DNA of 64,000 nucleotides from CAXXOK01 sp963664595. Lineage in GTDB: Bacteria > Bacillota > Clostridia > Christensenellales > Aristaeellaceae. Numbering within the stretch: the first letter of the stretch is position 1; each line of letters begins with the position of its first letter. The position numbers were made by a program, and so were the translations under genes. The DNA lies in the NCBI GenBank assembly GCA_963664595.2, contig CAXXOK010000004.1, positions 124,001 through 188,000 of the forward strand, given 5' to 3'. Under the pieces are notes generated by a model that saw only the letters and a program-made list of their open reading frames with translations, searched no databases and was not told the origin of the DNA. Positions 1 through 9,162 of the stretch are shown piece by piece.

Positions 1-656
1 TCGTGGGCAGCATCTATGTAACTGCGGGCGCCATCCTGCTGGGCGGCCCGGTGGGTATTCTCGGCGGGATCTACATGGCGCGGTTTTGTACCAAACCCAT
101 CATGAGGATTTTGCAGCCGATGATTGCTTTGATGGCGGGCATCCCCTCCGTGGTTTACGGCTTTTTCGGCATCCGGACGCTGGTTCCGTTTGTGCGTAAT
201 CTGTTCGGCGGCACGGGGTTCAGCATTCTCTCCGCGTCGATCCTGCTGGCGATGATGATCCTGCCCACGATCATCCAGCTGACCTACAGCTCCATCAAGG
301 CGGTACCGGAGAGCTATTTTGAAGGCAGCCTGGCGCTGGGGGCCACGGAGGAACGCAGCGTGTTCCGCGCGGTGGTTCCGGCAGCCAAGAGCGGCATTAT
401 GGCGGCACTGGTGCTAGGCATCGGCCGGGCGATTGGCGAAACGATGGCCGTGGTCATGGTCGCGGGCAACCAGGCCCGGATGCCCAAGGGAATCCTGAAG
501 GGCATCCGTACGCTGACCACCAACATCGTAACCGAAATGGGCTACGCCGCCGATCTGCACCGTGAAGCACTGATTGCCACCGGCGTGGTGCTGTTTGTGT
601 TCATCCTGCTGATTAACCTGCTCTTCTCCCTGCTGAACAGGAGGGTAGAATCATGA
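1..656 (+). CDS. pstC: Phosphate ABC transporter permease PstC (3' part)
   Basis: This is the C-terminal two thirds of the inner-membrane permease that, with PstA, forms the phosphate channel driven by PstB. The reading frame is open to the window edge, so the true start lies upstream. Visible are several hydrophobic membrane segments, the AGIPSVVYGFFG stretch typical of Pst permeases, and the cytoplasmic EAA-type loop (ALGATEERSVFRAVVP, then a G-x-GRAIGETMAV helix) that docks on the ATPase. The stop overlaps the pstA start by 4 bases, which implies translational coupling. The substrate-binding gene pstS is presumably just outside the window. Confidence 0.95.
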   Translation, partial: VGSIYVTAGAILLGGPVGILGGIYMARFCTKPIMRILQPMIALMAGIPSVVYGFFGIRTLVPFVRNLFGGTGFSILSASILLAMMILPTIIQLTYSSIKAVPESYFEGSLALGATEERSVFRAVVPAAKSGIMAALVLGIGRAIGETMAVVMVAGNQARMPKGILKGIRTLTTNIVTEMGYAADLHREALIATGVVLFVFILLINLLFSLLNRRVES

Positions 657-1558
657 ACCGTTACCATCCTGCGGCTTTACAGCCCCCTAAGCATACCTCA
701 AAGCGCCGCGCCGCGGCCAGGCAGCGTTGGCTGCATATGAAACGGCATCCGTTTTCGGCGCTTCTGCGCCTGCTGACTATCCTGTCCATCCTGATCACAG
801 TATTCGTATTTTTGCAGGTTGTGATCAGTATTCTGGTACAGGGCATACCCAACCTGACGTGGGATTTATTCTCGCCCACCTTTACGACCGATAACCAAAG
901 TCTGCTTCCCTCGCTGATCAATACGTTCATCATCACGTTTTTATCGCTATTGATCGCCGTACCGATCGGGATCGGCGGTGCCGTATACCTGAGCGAATAT
1001 TCCAAGCACAACAGCTTTATCGTTAAGGCCATCCGTCTCACGGCGGAAACGCTGGCGGGTATCCCCTCCATTATTTACGGCCTGTTCGGCATGGTGTTCT
1101 TTGTAATCGCGCTGGGTTTCGGCATGTCGATGCTGGCCGGTGCGCTGACGCTGAGCCTGATGATCCTGCCCCTGATCATGCGCACCACGGAGGAGGCGCT
1201 GCTGTCGGTGCCCACCAGCTACCGGGAAGGCAGCTACGGGCTTGGCGCGGGCAAGGTGCGCACGGTGTTCCATATCGTGCTGCCGCCCGCGGCCCCCGGC
1301 ATTCTGGCGGGTATTGTACTGGCCATCGGCCGCATCGTGGGGGAAACCGCCGCGCTGCTGTTTACGGCCGGTACGGTGGCCAAGATGGCATCCGGCATTA
1401 CCTCCTCGGGCAGCACGCTGGCGGTGCACATGTACATGCTGTCCAGCGAAGGACTCTTTATCGGAAAGGCCTATGGTGCCGCCACCGTTTTGCTGCTGTT
1501 CGTGCTGGTGATGAATGGCATATCCCGCTTGATTTCCCGAAAAATAGTGAAGGAGTAG
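653..1558 (+). CDS. pstA: Phosphate ABC transporter permease PstA
   Basis: The second permease half of the high-affinity phosphate importer, 301 residues. The first 35 residues are basic and cytoplasmic, followed by about six membrane helices. A Pst-type AGIPSIIYGLFG segment and the EAA loop (GLGAGKVRTVFHIVLPPAAPGI) are clear. It overlaps pstC by 4 bases and is followed after 3 bases by pstB, so the three are one operon. The N-terminal extension is a little longer than in many PstA proteins. A later start is possible, but the overlap with pstC argues for this one. Confidence 0.95.
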   Translation: MNRYHPAALQPPKHTSKRRAAARQRWLHMKRHPFSALLRLLTILSILITVFVFLQVVISILVQGIPNLTWDLFSPTFTTDNQSLLPSLINTFIITFLSLLIAVPIGIGGAVYLSEYSKHNSFIVKAIRLTAETLAGIPSIIYGLFGMVFFVIALGFGMSMLAGALTLSLMILPLIMRTTEEALLSVPTSYREGSYGLGAGKVRTVFHIVLPPAAPGILAGIVLAIGRIVGETAALLFTAGTVAKMASGITSSGSTLAVHMYMLSSEGLFIGKAYGAATVLLLFVLVMNGISRLISRKIVKE

Positions 1559-1561
1559 GCT

Positions 1562-2311
1562 ATGTGCAAGATCGAAATTAAAAACCTGGATCTGTTTTAT
1601 GATAATTTCCAGGCGCTGAAAAGCGTAAACCTGAAAATTCCCGAGAATCAAATCACCGCGTTCATCGGCCCGTCCGGCTGCGGCAAATCCACGCTGATCA
1701 AATCGCTGAACCGGATGAACGATTTGGTCGTCGGCTGCCGGATTACAGGAAGCGTAACCCTGGACGGCGAAGATATTTACGGAGATATGGACGTGAATAT
1801 GCTCCGCAAGCGCGTGGGCATGGTGTTTCAAAAACCCAATCCTTTTCCGATGAGCGTGTATGATAATATCGCATACGGCCCCCGCACACACGGTGTGCGC
1901 CGCAAGGCAATGCTGGACGAGGTGGTGGAACGCTCCCTGCGGGACGCCGCCATCTGGGAAGAGCTGAAAGACCGGCTCAATAACAGTGCGCTGGGCCTTT
2001 CCGGCGGGCAGCAGCAGCGGCTTTGCATCGCCCGCGCGCTGGCCGTACAGCCGGAAGTGCTGCTGATGGACGAGCCCACCTCCGCGCTGGATCCCATCTC
2101 CACAGGCAAAATCGAAGAGCTGGCTGTGGAGCTGAAACAGAATTATACCATCGCCATTGTTACCCACAACATGCAGCAGGCGCTGCGCATCAGCGATACC
2201 ACGGCGTTTTTCCTACTGGGCGAAGTGATCGAATCCAACGATACCCAGCAATTATTCTCCATGCCGCAGGATAAAAGAACCGAAGACTACATCACAGGGA
2301 GGTTTGGATGA
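1562..2311 (+). CDS. pstB: Phosphate ABC transporter ATP-binding protein PstB
   Basis: ATPase of the phosphate importer, 249 residues, the normal family length. Walker A GPSGCGKST lies at residues 36-44, the Q-loop follows in VFQKPNPFPMSVYDNI (a PstB hallmark), the ABC signature is LSGGQQQR, and Walker B is LLMDEPTSALD. The gene lies 3 bases after pstA and its stop overlaps phoU by 4 bases. It hydrolyses ATP on the cytoplasmic face, and with PhoU it also relays phosphate status to the PhoR kinase. Confidence 0.97.
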   Translation: MCKIEIKNLDLFYDNFQALKSVNLKIPENQITAFIGPSGCGKSTLIKSLNRMNDLVVGCRITGSVTLDGEDIYGDMDVNMLRKRVGMVFQKPNPFPMSVYDNIAYGPRTHGVRRKAMLDEVVERSLRDAAIWEELKDRLNNSALGLSGGQQQRLCIARALAVQPEVLLMDEPTSALDPISTGKIEELAVELKQNYTIAIVTHNMQQALRISDTTAFFLLGEVIESNDTQQLFSMPQDKRTEDYITGRFG

Positions 2312-2967
2312 TGAGAAAGAATCTTTTCGACGCGCAGGTTGAAGTGCTCAATCACCAAATGATCGAAATGTGCGCCATGATCGAAAATACATTGGAGGCT
2401 TCCAGCGACGTACTGCAAAAGCTGGATAAGGTACGCGCCAGAGAAATTATCGAAGGCGACGCCGTGATTGACCGCAAGGAACGCGAGATTGAAAGCCTGT
2501 GCCTGCGCATGCTGCTCACACGCCAGCCGGTGGCCCACGACCTGCGCGTGGTATCGTCGGCGCTGAAAATGATCACCGACATGGAGCGCATCGCCGACCA
2601 TGCCGCCGATATCAGCGAGATTGTCACCATGATCACCTATAAAGTCGATAAGCAGCCGGAGCATTTTCAGGCGATGTCCCGCACCGCGGTTGATATGGTG
2701 CACCGCGCCGTAGATGCCTACGTGCGCGAGGATGTGGAGCTGGCGCGCGTCGTGATTGAGGATGACGATATCGTGGACAACCTGTTTGTGGAAGTCAAGC
2801 AGGAGATCGTGGATTTTATGGTCAAGGATTCGTCCCGCAGCGTAGAGGGCATGGACTATCTGATGATCGCCAAGTATTACGAGCGCATTGGCGACCACGC
2901 GACCAACATCGCGGAGTGGGTGGAGTATTGCGTAACCGGCCTGTATAAAGGAGACGTGCTTCGATGA
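2308..2967 (+). CDS. phoU: Phosphate signalling protein PhoU
   Basis: A 219-residue all-helical protein with the two tandem PhoU repeats. Each contains the metal-binding E/D-x3-D helices (for example DMERIADHAADI and YYERIGDHATNI). PhoU couples the Pst transporter to PhoR and damps Pho signalling and phosphate uptake when phosphate is plentiful. It overlaps pstB upstream and the response-regulator gene downstream by 4 bases each, so transporter, PhoU and two-component system form one coupled transcription unit. Confidence 0.96.
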   Translation: MMRKNLFDAQVEVLNHQMIEMCAMIENTLEASSDVLQKLDKVRAREIIEGDAVIDRKEREIESLCLRMLLTRQPVAHDLRVVSSALKMITDMERIADHAADISEIVTMITYKVDKQPEHFQAMSRTAVDMVHRAVDAYVREDVELARVVIEDDDIVDNLFVEVKQEIVDFMVKDSSRSVEGMDYLMIAKYYERIGDHATNIAEWVEYCVTGLYKGDVLR

Positions 2968-3638
2968 TCTATATCGTTGAAGATGATAGCGGCGTGCGGG
3001 AGCTGGAGCTGTACGCCCTCAAGCAAGCCGGGTTTGAAGTGGAAGGCTTTGCCAACGCGGCAGCGTTTCGCATAGCGATCAAGAAATCGCTTCCGTCCCT
3101 GGTGCTGCTGGATGTGATGCTGCCCGGCGAGGACGGGGTGACGCTTTTGCAAAGCCTGCGGCGCGAAACCAGAACCAAACGCCTGCCGATTATCCTGGTC
3201 ACCGCCAAAGGCACCGAGATGGACAAGGTGCGCGGGCTGGATGCCGGAGCCGACGATTATCTGTCCAAGCCCTTCGGGGTGATGGAGCTGCTGGCGCGCG
3301 TTAAGGCGCTGCTGCGCAGAAGCGCTGAGGAGAAGAACGCGTCGGTGATCTCCGTGGGGAACCTTACGCTGGACCGAGAACGGCATCTGGTGATTGCCGA
3401 TGATAAACCCGTGGAGCTTACGCACATGGAGTTTGAACTGCTCTCATTCCTGATGATCCATGCCGGCAAGGCCGTAACCCGTGATATGCTGCTGGACGAT
3501 GTGTGGGGCCTGAACTACGCAGGCGATACCCGCACCGTGGATGTGCACATCCGCTCCCTGCGGCTGAAACTGGACACCTGCGGGGAAATGATCCACACGG
3601 TGCGCGGCGTCGGCTATAAACTGGAGGCAGCCTCGTGA
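2964..3638 (+). CDS. phoB: OmpR-family response regulator, PhoB/PhoP type
   Basis: A 224-residue response regulator. The receiver domain (about 1-118) has the acidic pocket at E6-D7-D8, the phospho-acceptor D50 in LVLLDVMLPGEDG, and the conserved lysine in LSKPFG near residue 102. The C-terminal half is an OmpR winged-helix DNA-binding domain ending in HTVRGVGYKL. It sits between phoU and the sensor kinase with 4-base overlaps on each side. That context makes it the phosphate-starvation regulator rather than another OmpR-type regulator. Bacillus calls this protein PhoP and Clostridia often PhoB. Confidence 0.93.
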   Translation: MIYIVEDDSGVRELELYALKQAGFEVEGFANAAAFRIAIKKSLPSLVLLDVMLPGEDGVTLLQSLRRETRTKRLPIILVTAKGTEMDKVRGLDAGADDYLSKPFGVMELLARVKALLRRSAEEKNASVISVGNLTLDRERHLVIADDKPVELTHMEFELLSFLMIHAGKAVTRDMLLDDVWGLNYAGDTRTVDVHIRSLRLKLDTCGEMIHTVRGVGYKLEAAS

Positions 3639-5281
3639 GAAAAAAGCTATTCCGCAGTCTGTTTTTATTTTCAGTGCTGATATCCCTGGTGTTATCCATT
3701 CTGCTGATCGGCGGCATGTACATGTATTTCAACAGGCAGCTGCAATCCGACCTGAAGGATGAAGCGGACATGCTGGCTTCGATGCTGGAAAAACAGGAGG
3801 ATCCGGTTGCGTTTCTGCGGTCGGGTGTTTTCGTTAACCGCGTAACCCTGATCGATTCCCAGGGCGTTGTGCTGTTCGACAGCCAGGCCGAGGCCGCGCA
3901 GATGGAAAACCATGCCGACCGGCCGGAGGTGATTGAGGCGCTGGAAGCAGGCACGGGCAGCGACAGCCGTTCCAGCGCGACCCTCGGCGAAACCAGCGTA
4001 TACTTTGCCCAGAAACTCAACCAGCAAATGGTGCTGCGCGTGGCCGGAGAGCTGAAAAACGTCTGGGTTACGGTACGCGGAATGCTGGGCTGGATTACCC
4101 TGGGATTGATCGTATCCGCCTTGTTGGCCTATCAGCTGGCCAAGCCCATTACCCGGTCCATCATCCGGCCGCTCAATCGCATCAATCTGGATGATCCGAT
4201 GCAAAGCGACGCCTATGAGGAGTTCTCCCCCATGCTGCGCCGCATGGACGCGCAAAACCGCCGCATTGCCGAGCAGATGCAAAGCCAGAAGCGCCATCAG
4301 ACGGAAGTTGCCACCATGCTCAAAGGCCTTCGGGAGGGTCTGATCGTGCTGGGCGAAGGCCATCATGTACTGGTGATCAACCCCGCGGCACGTCAGATTT
4401 TGAATGCCGGAGAAGGTGACCTGTCCCAAAAAACGCTGCTGGAGATCAACCGCAACGAGGTTTTGATGCGGATCCTAAGCCACAACGGCGGCAGCGGCGA
4501 AATGCACATCGGCGGGCGCACCTATCACGTATCCTCCAGCCCTGCCGAGGGCGAGGTCGGCATCGTGCTGCTTTTGCAGGATATCACCGAGGCGCAGACT
4601 GCGGAGCAAAACCGCAAGCAGTTTACCGCCAACGTCAGCCATGAGCTGCGCACCCCGCTGACTACCATCTCGGGCTATGCGGAGCTGCTGGAAACGGGGC
4701 TTGCCAAGCCGGAGGATACCGCTGTGCTCGGCGAAAAAATCCATACCGAAAGTCTGCACCTGCTGTCGCTGGTGGAGGATATCCTCCGCCTGTCCAAGCT
4801 GGACGAGGGTATGATTGAAAACAAGCAGCCCGTAGAGCTGCTCCTGTTGGCGGAAAGCTGTGTTTCCAAGCTGCGGAATTACGCGCAGAAAAGCGATGTT
4901 TCGCTTTCCGTGGAGGGTGAACCCACCCTTGTGATGGGCGACCGCACGCTGCTGGAGGAAATGACCATTAATCTGGTGGACAACGCCATCAAGTACAACA
5001 AGCCCAAGGGGATTGTCAGCGTTCTGGTAGGCACAGAGGACGGACATCCGTATATCACCGTAAACGACACAGGGATGGGTATCCCGCCGGAGCACCACCA
5101 CAGGGTATTCGAACGCTTCTACCGCGTGGATTCCAGCCGTTCCAAGGATACCGGCGGTACGGGCCTCGGCCTCTCCATCGTTAAAAACGGCGCGCAGCTG
5201 CATGGCGCAACCGTGAGCCTGCGCAGCGAACCGGACAAAGGCACCCGGATCACCATCCGGTTTCCAAAACACGGCATATAA
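3635..5281 (+). CDS. phoR: Sensor histidine kinase PhoR
   Basis: A 548-residue membrane kinase. Transmembrane helices lie near residues 7-29 and 148-168, enclosing an extracytoplasmic sensor region of about 115 residues. A HAMP-like linker and a PAS-type domain (with VINPAARQILNAGEGD) follow. The H-box SHELRTPLTT has its phosphorylated histidine at residue 336. The ATPase domain shows an N-box (LVDNAIKYN), a G1 motif (DTGMGIP) and a G2 motif (GTGLGLSIVK). The start overlaps the response-regulator stop by 4 bases. A terminator-like hairpin lies about 20 bases after its stop and closes the pst-pho operon. Confidence 0.93.
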   Translation: MRKKLFRSLFLFSVLISLVLSILLIGGMYMYFNRQLQSDLKDEADMLASMLEKQEDPVAFLRSGVFVNRVTLIDSQGVVLFDSQAEAAQMENHADRPEVIEALEAGTGSDSRSSATLGETSVYFAQKLNQQMVLRVAGELKNVWVTVRGMLGWITLGLIVSALLAYQLAKPITRSIIRPLNRINLDDPMQSDAYEEFSPMLRRMDAQNRRIAEQMQSQKRHQTEVATMLKGLREGLIVLGEGHHVLVINPAARQILNAGEGDLSQKTLLEINRNEVLMRILSHNGGSGEMHIGGRTYHVSSSPAEGEVGIVLLLQDITEAQTAEQNRKQFTANVSHELRTPLTTISGYAELLETGLAKPEDTAVLGEKIHTESLHLLSLVEDILRLSKLDEGMIENKQPVELLLLAESCVSKLRNYAQKSDVSLSVEGEPTLVMGDRTLLEEMTINLVDNAIKYNKPKGIVSVLVGTEDGHPYITVNDTGMGIPPEHHHRVFERFYRVDSSRSKDTGGTGLGLSIVKNGAQLHGATVSLRSEPDKGTRITIRFPKHGI

Positions 5282-5299
5282 GGATAAGGTTAGCTCTGT

Positions 5300-5327
5300 A
5301 AAACCTTCCGTTTCGGCGGGAGGTTTT
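5300..5327 (+). terminator. Terminator of the pst-pho operon
   Basis: An 11-bp stem (AAAACCTTCCG paired with CGGGAGGTTTT, one G-T pair) with a 6-base loop lies 18 bases after the phoR stop. The right arm itself ends in four T, followed by CTATAGG. This is a typical intrinsic terminator shape. Confidence 0.75.
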
Positions 5328-5518
5328 CTATAGGCATATGAGGAATAGGGAACGTGCAGGCTGCTGAACCGGAGGATGATCAGCTTGTGCAGGGTAACCT
5401 GAAGCCGCAGCGCCTCGCCAGAGCCTTCGCAAATGCAATCCGGCGGAAATACCGTCGTCGGCCTGTGCCGCTTTCTTCAGCCTTTACCCAGTAGCATCGT
5501 GAACGTCCCATTCTATGC

Positions 5519-5524
5519 TATAAT
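5519..5524 (+). promoter_or_regulatory. Extended -10 promoter ahead of the CorC-family gene
   Basis: TATAAT preceded by TGC (an extended -10), 54 bases before the TTG start. The -35 position, 17 bases upstream, is poor, so this is a moderate call. The rest of the 5328-5577 gap holds no convincing gene. Confidence 0.45.
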
Positions 5525-5577
5525 AGCGTATCGCAACCAAGACACATGCCTGTTTTGTACCGAAGGAGGGCTAATCC

Positions 5578-6930
5578 TTGGACGACCCTATAGGCAGTCA
5601 TCTACTGCTTCAGTTCGTTCTGATCCTGATCAACGCATTTTTCGCAGCAACGGAAATCGCCGTCATCTCCATCAACGAAAACAAAGTACGAAAACAAGCC
5701 GAAGAAGGCGATAAAAAAGCAGCACATGATGCTTCGGCTGGCCGAATCCCCCAGTGATTTCCTGTCCACGATACAGGTATGCAATCACTTTGGGCGGATT
5801 TTTAGCAAGCGCGTTTGCCGCCAGCAACATCGCCAGCCGAATCACCCGCAGCCTGATGGGCCGGCGGGTTTACGCTGCTGTCGGAGCAGGCGCTGGGCAC
5901 CGTGAGCATGGTGCTTGTCACACTGATCCTGAGCTATTTCACCCTGGTGCTGGGCGAGCTTACCCCAAGCGCATCGCCATGCAGGAACCCGGAAAAGGTT
6001 GCGCGGCTCACCAGTCGCGTCATCATTGTTGTTCAGGTCATCTTCAAGCCGATCGTATGGCTGCTGATCCATTTCCACCAACGGCCTGCTGCGCCTGCTG
6101 CGCATCAACCCCGACGCCGATCACAATACCGTAACCGAGGAGGAAATCCGCCTGATGGTGGATATCGGCGGCGAACGCGGCACCATCCAGGAAGACGAAC
6201 GCGAGATGATTGAAAACATCTTCGAGTTCAACAACATTACAGCTGAATCTGTGATGGTGCACCGCATGGATGTGGTCGCCATCCATGTGGAGGATACCTT
6301 TGAGGATATTCTGCAAACGATCCGCGAATCCGGCCTGAGCCGTTTCCCCGTTTATGATGAAGATATCGACGATATTATCGGCATCCTGAACACGCGTGAT
6401 TTTCTGATCAACGCGCTGGACGAGCATCCCAAAACGCTGCGCGAGCTGCTGCGCCCCGCCTATCTGATCCCCGAAACCGTGCAGGCTGACGTGCTGTTCC
6501 GCGATATGCAGCAGCAGAAGGTGCACATGGCAATCGTTGTGGACGAGTACGGCGGCATGAGCGGCATCGTGACCATGGAGGACCTGCTGGAAGAAATCGT
6601 CGGCAATATCTACGATGAATTCGATCCCGATCCGAGGAAAATGAGATCGTAAAGATCGGCGATAACCTGTGGCGGTGCGACGGCAGCGTGGATTTGGAAA
6701 CCCTGGGTGACGCGCTGGATGTCGAGCTGCCGCTGGATGAGGAATACGACACGCTGGGCGGCATGGTTTTTTCCTGCTTCAACACCATTCCGGAGGATGG
6801 TTCCACCCCGGAGGTTGATATCCACGGCCTGCACATCAAGGCGGAGGCAATCACGGACCACCGGCTGGAAACCGCGTTGGTCAGCACCCTCCCCGATGCC
6901 ATGTCCGAAGAGCAGAAAACGCAGGAATAG
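5578..6930 (+). CDS. Hemolysin/CorC-family membrane protein (CNNM-CBS-CorC), frame-broken
   Basis: Translation in pieces gives a complete member of the UPF0053/CNNM family. There is an N-terminal DUF21 membrane domain, two CBS domains (around 6220-6560) and a C-terminal CorC/HlyC transport-associated domain (to 6930). Such proteins are linked to Mg or Co ion extrusion and membrane integrity. The start is TTG behind GGAGGG. The frame is broken about seven times by one-base gains or losses, near 5725, 5783, 5863, 5966, 5991, 6075 and 6634. The protein sequence on both sides of every break is well conserved in type and no codons are missing. This looks like consensus error rather than decay, but a real pseudogene cannot be excluded from this sequence alone. 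Confidence 0.85.
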
Positions 6931-6992
6931 GACGTATCAGCGGGGCTTGCATAGCGCATTATATCTTTTTCTTACCCTGACAACCCTTTCAC

Positions 6993-7027
6993 TTCCGGCC
7001 ATTCCCTACTTTGCGGGATGGCCGGAA
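6993..7027 (+). terminator. Terminator after the CorC-family gene
   Basis: The stem TTCCGGCCAT(T)CCC pairs with GGGATGGCCGGAA across an 8-base loop, with one bulged T, followed by TTCTTATATT. It lies 62 bases after the stop codon. Confidence 0.7.
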
Positions 7028-7108
7028 TTCTTATATTACTTATTATTCTTGTCTTTTCGGCATTGTAAACGCGGCAATGCCTGTAACAAGGAAAGGGCAT
7101 CGAAAAAA

Positions 7109-7138
7109 TTGTGCTTGCAATTTATAATACATTATAAT
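7109..7138 (+). promoter_or_regulatory. glmS promoter
   Basis: TTGTGC, an 18-base spacer, then TATAAT (7133-7138). Transcription would begin near 7145, only about 30 bases before the glmS ATG. That leaves no room for a glmS ribozyme. Confidence 0.6.
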
Positions 7139-7174
7139 ACAATATGGTCAAAATCAGAATTCGGAGGTACGCAT

Positions 7175-9017
7175 ATGTGCGGAATCGTTGGATATATCGG
7201 CAGATGAAGAAACCTGTCCCATCCTGATGGACGGACTGGAACGCTTGAGCTACCGCGGCTACGACAGCGCAGGAGTCGCCGTGCTGGGCATGGACGGCAA
7301 GCTTCAGCGTTTCCAAAACCCGAGGACGCCTGGAAAACCTCGGTACCCTGCTGGAAAGCCACCCGCTGTACGGGCATATCGGCATCGGGCATACGCGCTG
7401 GGCAACCCACGGCGAACCCAACGACGTGAACGCGCATCCGCATTTCAACACGCCCCAAACCCTCGCCATTGTGCACAACGGCATTATTGAAAACCATGCG
7501 CAGCTGCGCAAACAGCTGGAAAGTGAACAGGTTGCTGTGTTTTGTATCCCAAACGGATACGGAGGTTGTTGCACATCTGCTGTCCACGCTCTACGACGGA
7601 GACATGAAGCAGACGCTGCTCAAGGCCGCCAAGCTGCTCAAGGGCAGCTACGCGCTGGGCGTGGTGTGCGAGCAGGAACCCGATAAGCTGTTTTGCACCC
7701 GCAACGAAAGCCCTCTGGTTGTCGGCCATACCGACGGCAAAAGCTATATCGCCAGCGATATCCCCGCCATGCTCAGCCATACCCGCGACGTGATCTTTTT
7801 AAACGATAAGGAAGTCGCCGTGCTGAGCAAGGAAGGCATCGAGGTCGTCAACCAAAACGGAGAGACCGTGCTCCACGAACTCTATCACGTAACGTGGGAT
7901 TTGAGCAATGCCGAAAAGGGCGGGTATCCGCACTTCATGCTCAAGGAAATTCACGAGCAGCCCACGGCGCTGCAGGCCACCTTCTCCCCCCGCAACGCCG
8001 ACGGATCCGCATGATTACAGCTGGCTTCCATTCACGCCCGAGGAAGCCAAAAGCCTGCGAAAAATCACCATTGTGGCCTGCGGCACGGCCTACCACGCGG
8101 GCATCTACGGCAAGTACGCCATTGAAAAGCTAGCCCGCGTGCCTGTGGAAGTGGACATCGCCAGCGAGTACCGCTACCGAAGCCCGATGCTGAATGAAAA
8201 CGAGGTTTTCATCGCTATTTCCCAAAGCGGTGAAACCGCCGATACCCTGGCCGCGCTGCGCGAGGCCAAGCGGCAAAACGCCAAGGCGCTGGTCATCTGC
8301 AATGTGGTCGGCTCCACCATCGCGCGCGAGGCGGGCGAGGCCAATACATTGTTTACCTATGCCGGCCCGGAAATTGCCGTAGCCAGCACCAAAGCCTACT
8401 CCACCCAGGTGGAAACCCTCCTGCTGATCGCTCTGGCGCTGGCCGACCTGCGCGGCACGCTGCCCGCCGCCGAGCTGGAAGCCCTGAAGGCGGAGATCGC
8501 CGCCCTGCCGGAAAAAGCCAAACGCGCCGTGGAAACCGAGGATCAGCTCAAGGCCATCGCCGCCGAGGAATGCGGCAAAGGACACGTTTTCTTTGTAGGA
8601 CGGGGACTGGATTACGCGCTTTCCATGGAAGCGGCGCTGAAGCTGAAAGAGGTCAGCTATATCTTCTCGGAGGCCTATGCATCCGGCGAGCTCAAGCACG
8701 GGCCGATCGCGCTGCTGGAAAACGGCAGGCTGGTGGTCACCGCCATCACCCAACCGGAGCTTTTGGACAAGGCCCTGTCCAACATCAAGGAAATCAAGGC
8801 GCGCGACGCCCAGGTGATGGCCATCTGCCGGGAGGACCTGATGGACCAGGTCGCGCCTGAGGTGGACAGGCTGATCACCATTCCCGCGGGCGGCGACATC
8901 GTTTCCCCGCTGCTGGCAATCATCCCGCTGCAGCTGTTTGCCTACTGCATGGCCGTAGCGCGCGGCTGCGATGTGGATAAGCCCCGCAACCTAGCCAAGA
9001 GCGTAACGGTGGAATAA
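7175..9017 (+). CDS. glmS: Glutamine--fructose-6-phosphate aminotransferase GlmS, frame-broken
   Basis: Makes glucosamine-6-phosphate from fructose-6-phosphate and glutamine, the entry step to peptidoglycan precursors. The mature N-terminus is clear (M-CGIVGYIG, with Cys2 the glutaminase nucleophile), behind a TCGGAGGT ribosome site. Glutaminase motifs such as IGHTRWATHG and NGIIENH follow. The isomerase part has two SIS domains (ISQSGETADTLAAL, PEIAVASTKAYSTQ, SEAYASGELKHGPIAL) and the normal ending AKSVTVE. Four frame breaks near 7200, 7318, 7531 and 8008 each act as one extra base; removing them gives 612 codons, the normal length. GlmS is expected to be essential, so the breaks are probably sequence errors. 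The second half (8010-9017) is uninterrupted. Confidence 0.9.
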
Positions 9018-9032
9018 GCAATGATTAACAAT

Positions 9033-9070
9033 CAACAGGAAATCGCCTTCAATCAGGTGATTTCCTGTTG
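9033..9070 (+). terminator. glmS terminator
   Basis: A 16-bp inverted repeat (CAACAGGAAATCGCCT with AGGTGATTTCCTGTTG, one G-T pair) around a 6-base loop, followed by TTCATTCTTT. It begins 16 bases after the glmS stop. Confidence 0.8.
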
Positions 9071-9103
9071 TTCATTCTTTATGGCAATCCTTCCGCGACC
9101 ACA

Positions 9104-9132
9104 TTTACATAATTCAATCTTACGTGTACAAT
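9104..9132 (+). promoter_or_regulatory. fprA-hrb promoter
   Basis: TTTACA, a 17-base spacer and TACAAT, located 31 bases before the GGGAGG ribosome site and fprA start. No obvious operator palindrome was seen. Confidence 0.65.
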
Positions 9133-9162
9133 AAGGAAGTAAATGTCAAGGGAGGTTAAAAC

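Noticed and set aside
947..2167. A 406-codon minus-strand frame opposite pstA and pstB
   Set aside because: Antisense shadow; the plus-strand genes are certain family members.
7139..7174. glmS ribozyme in the glmS leader
   Set aside because: The predicted leader is about 30 bases and no ribozyme core sequence was seen; a ribozyme needs about 150 bases.
5578..8010. Programmed ribosomal frameshifting in the CorC-family gene and glmS
   Set aside because: There are about eleven breaks of both signs with no shared slippery site; programmed events are single and conserved.
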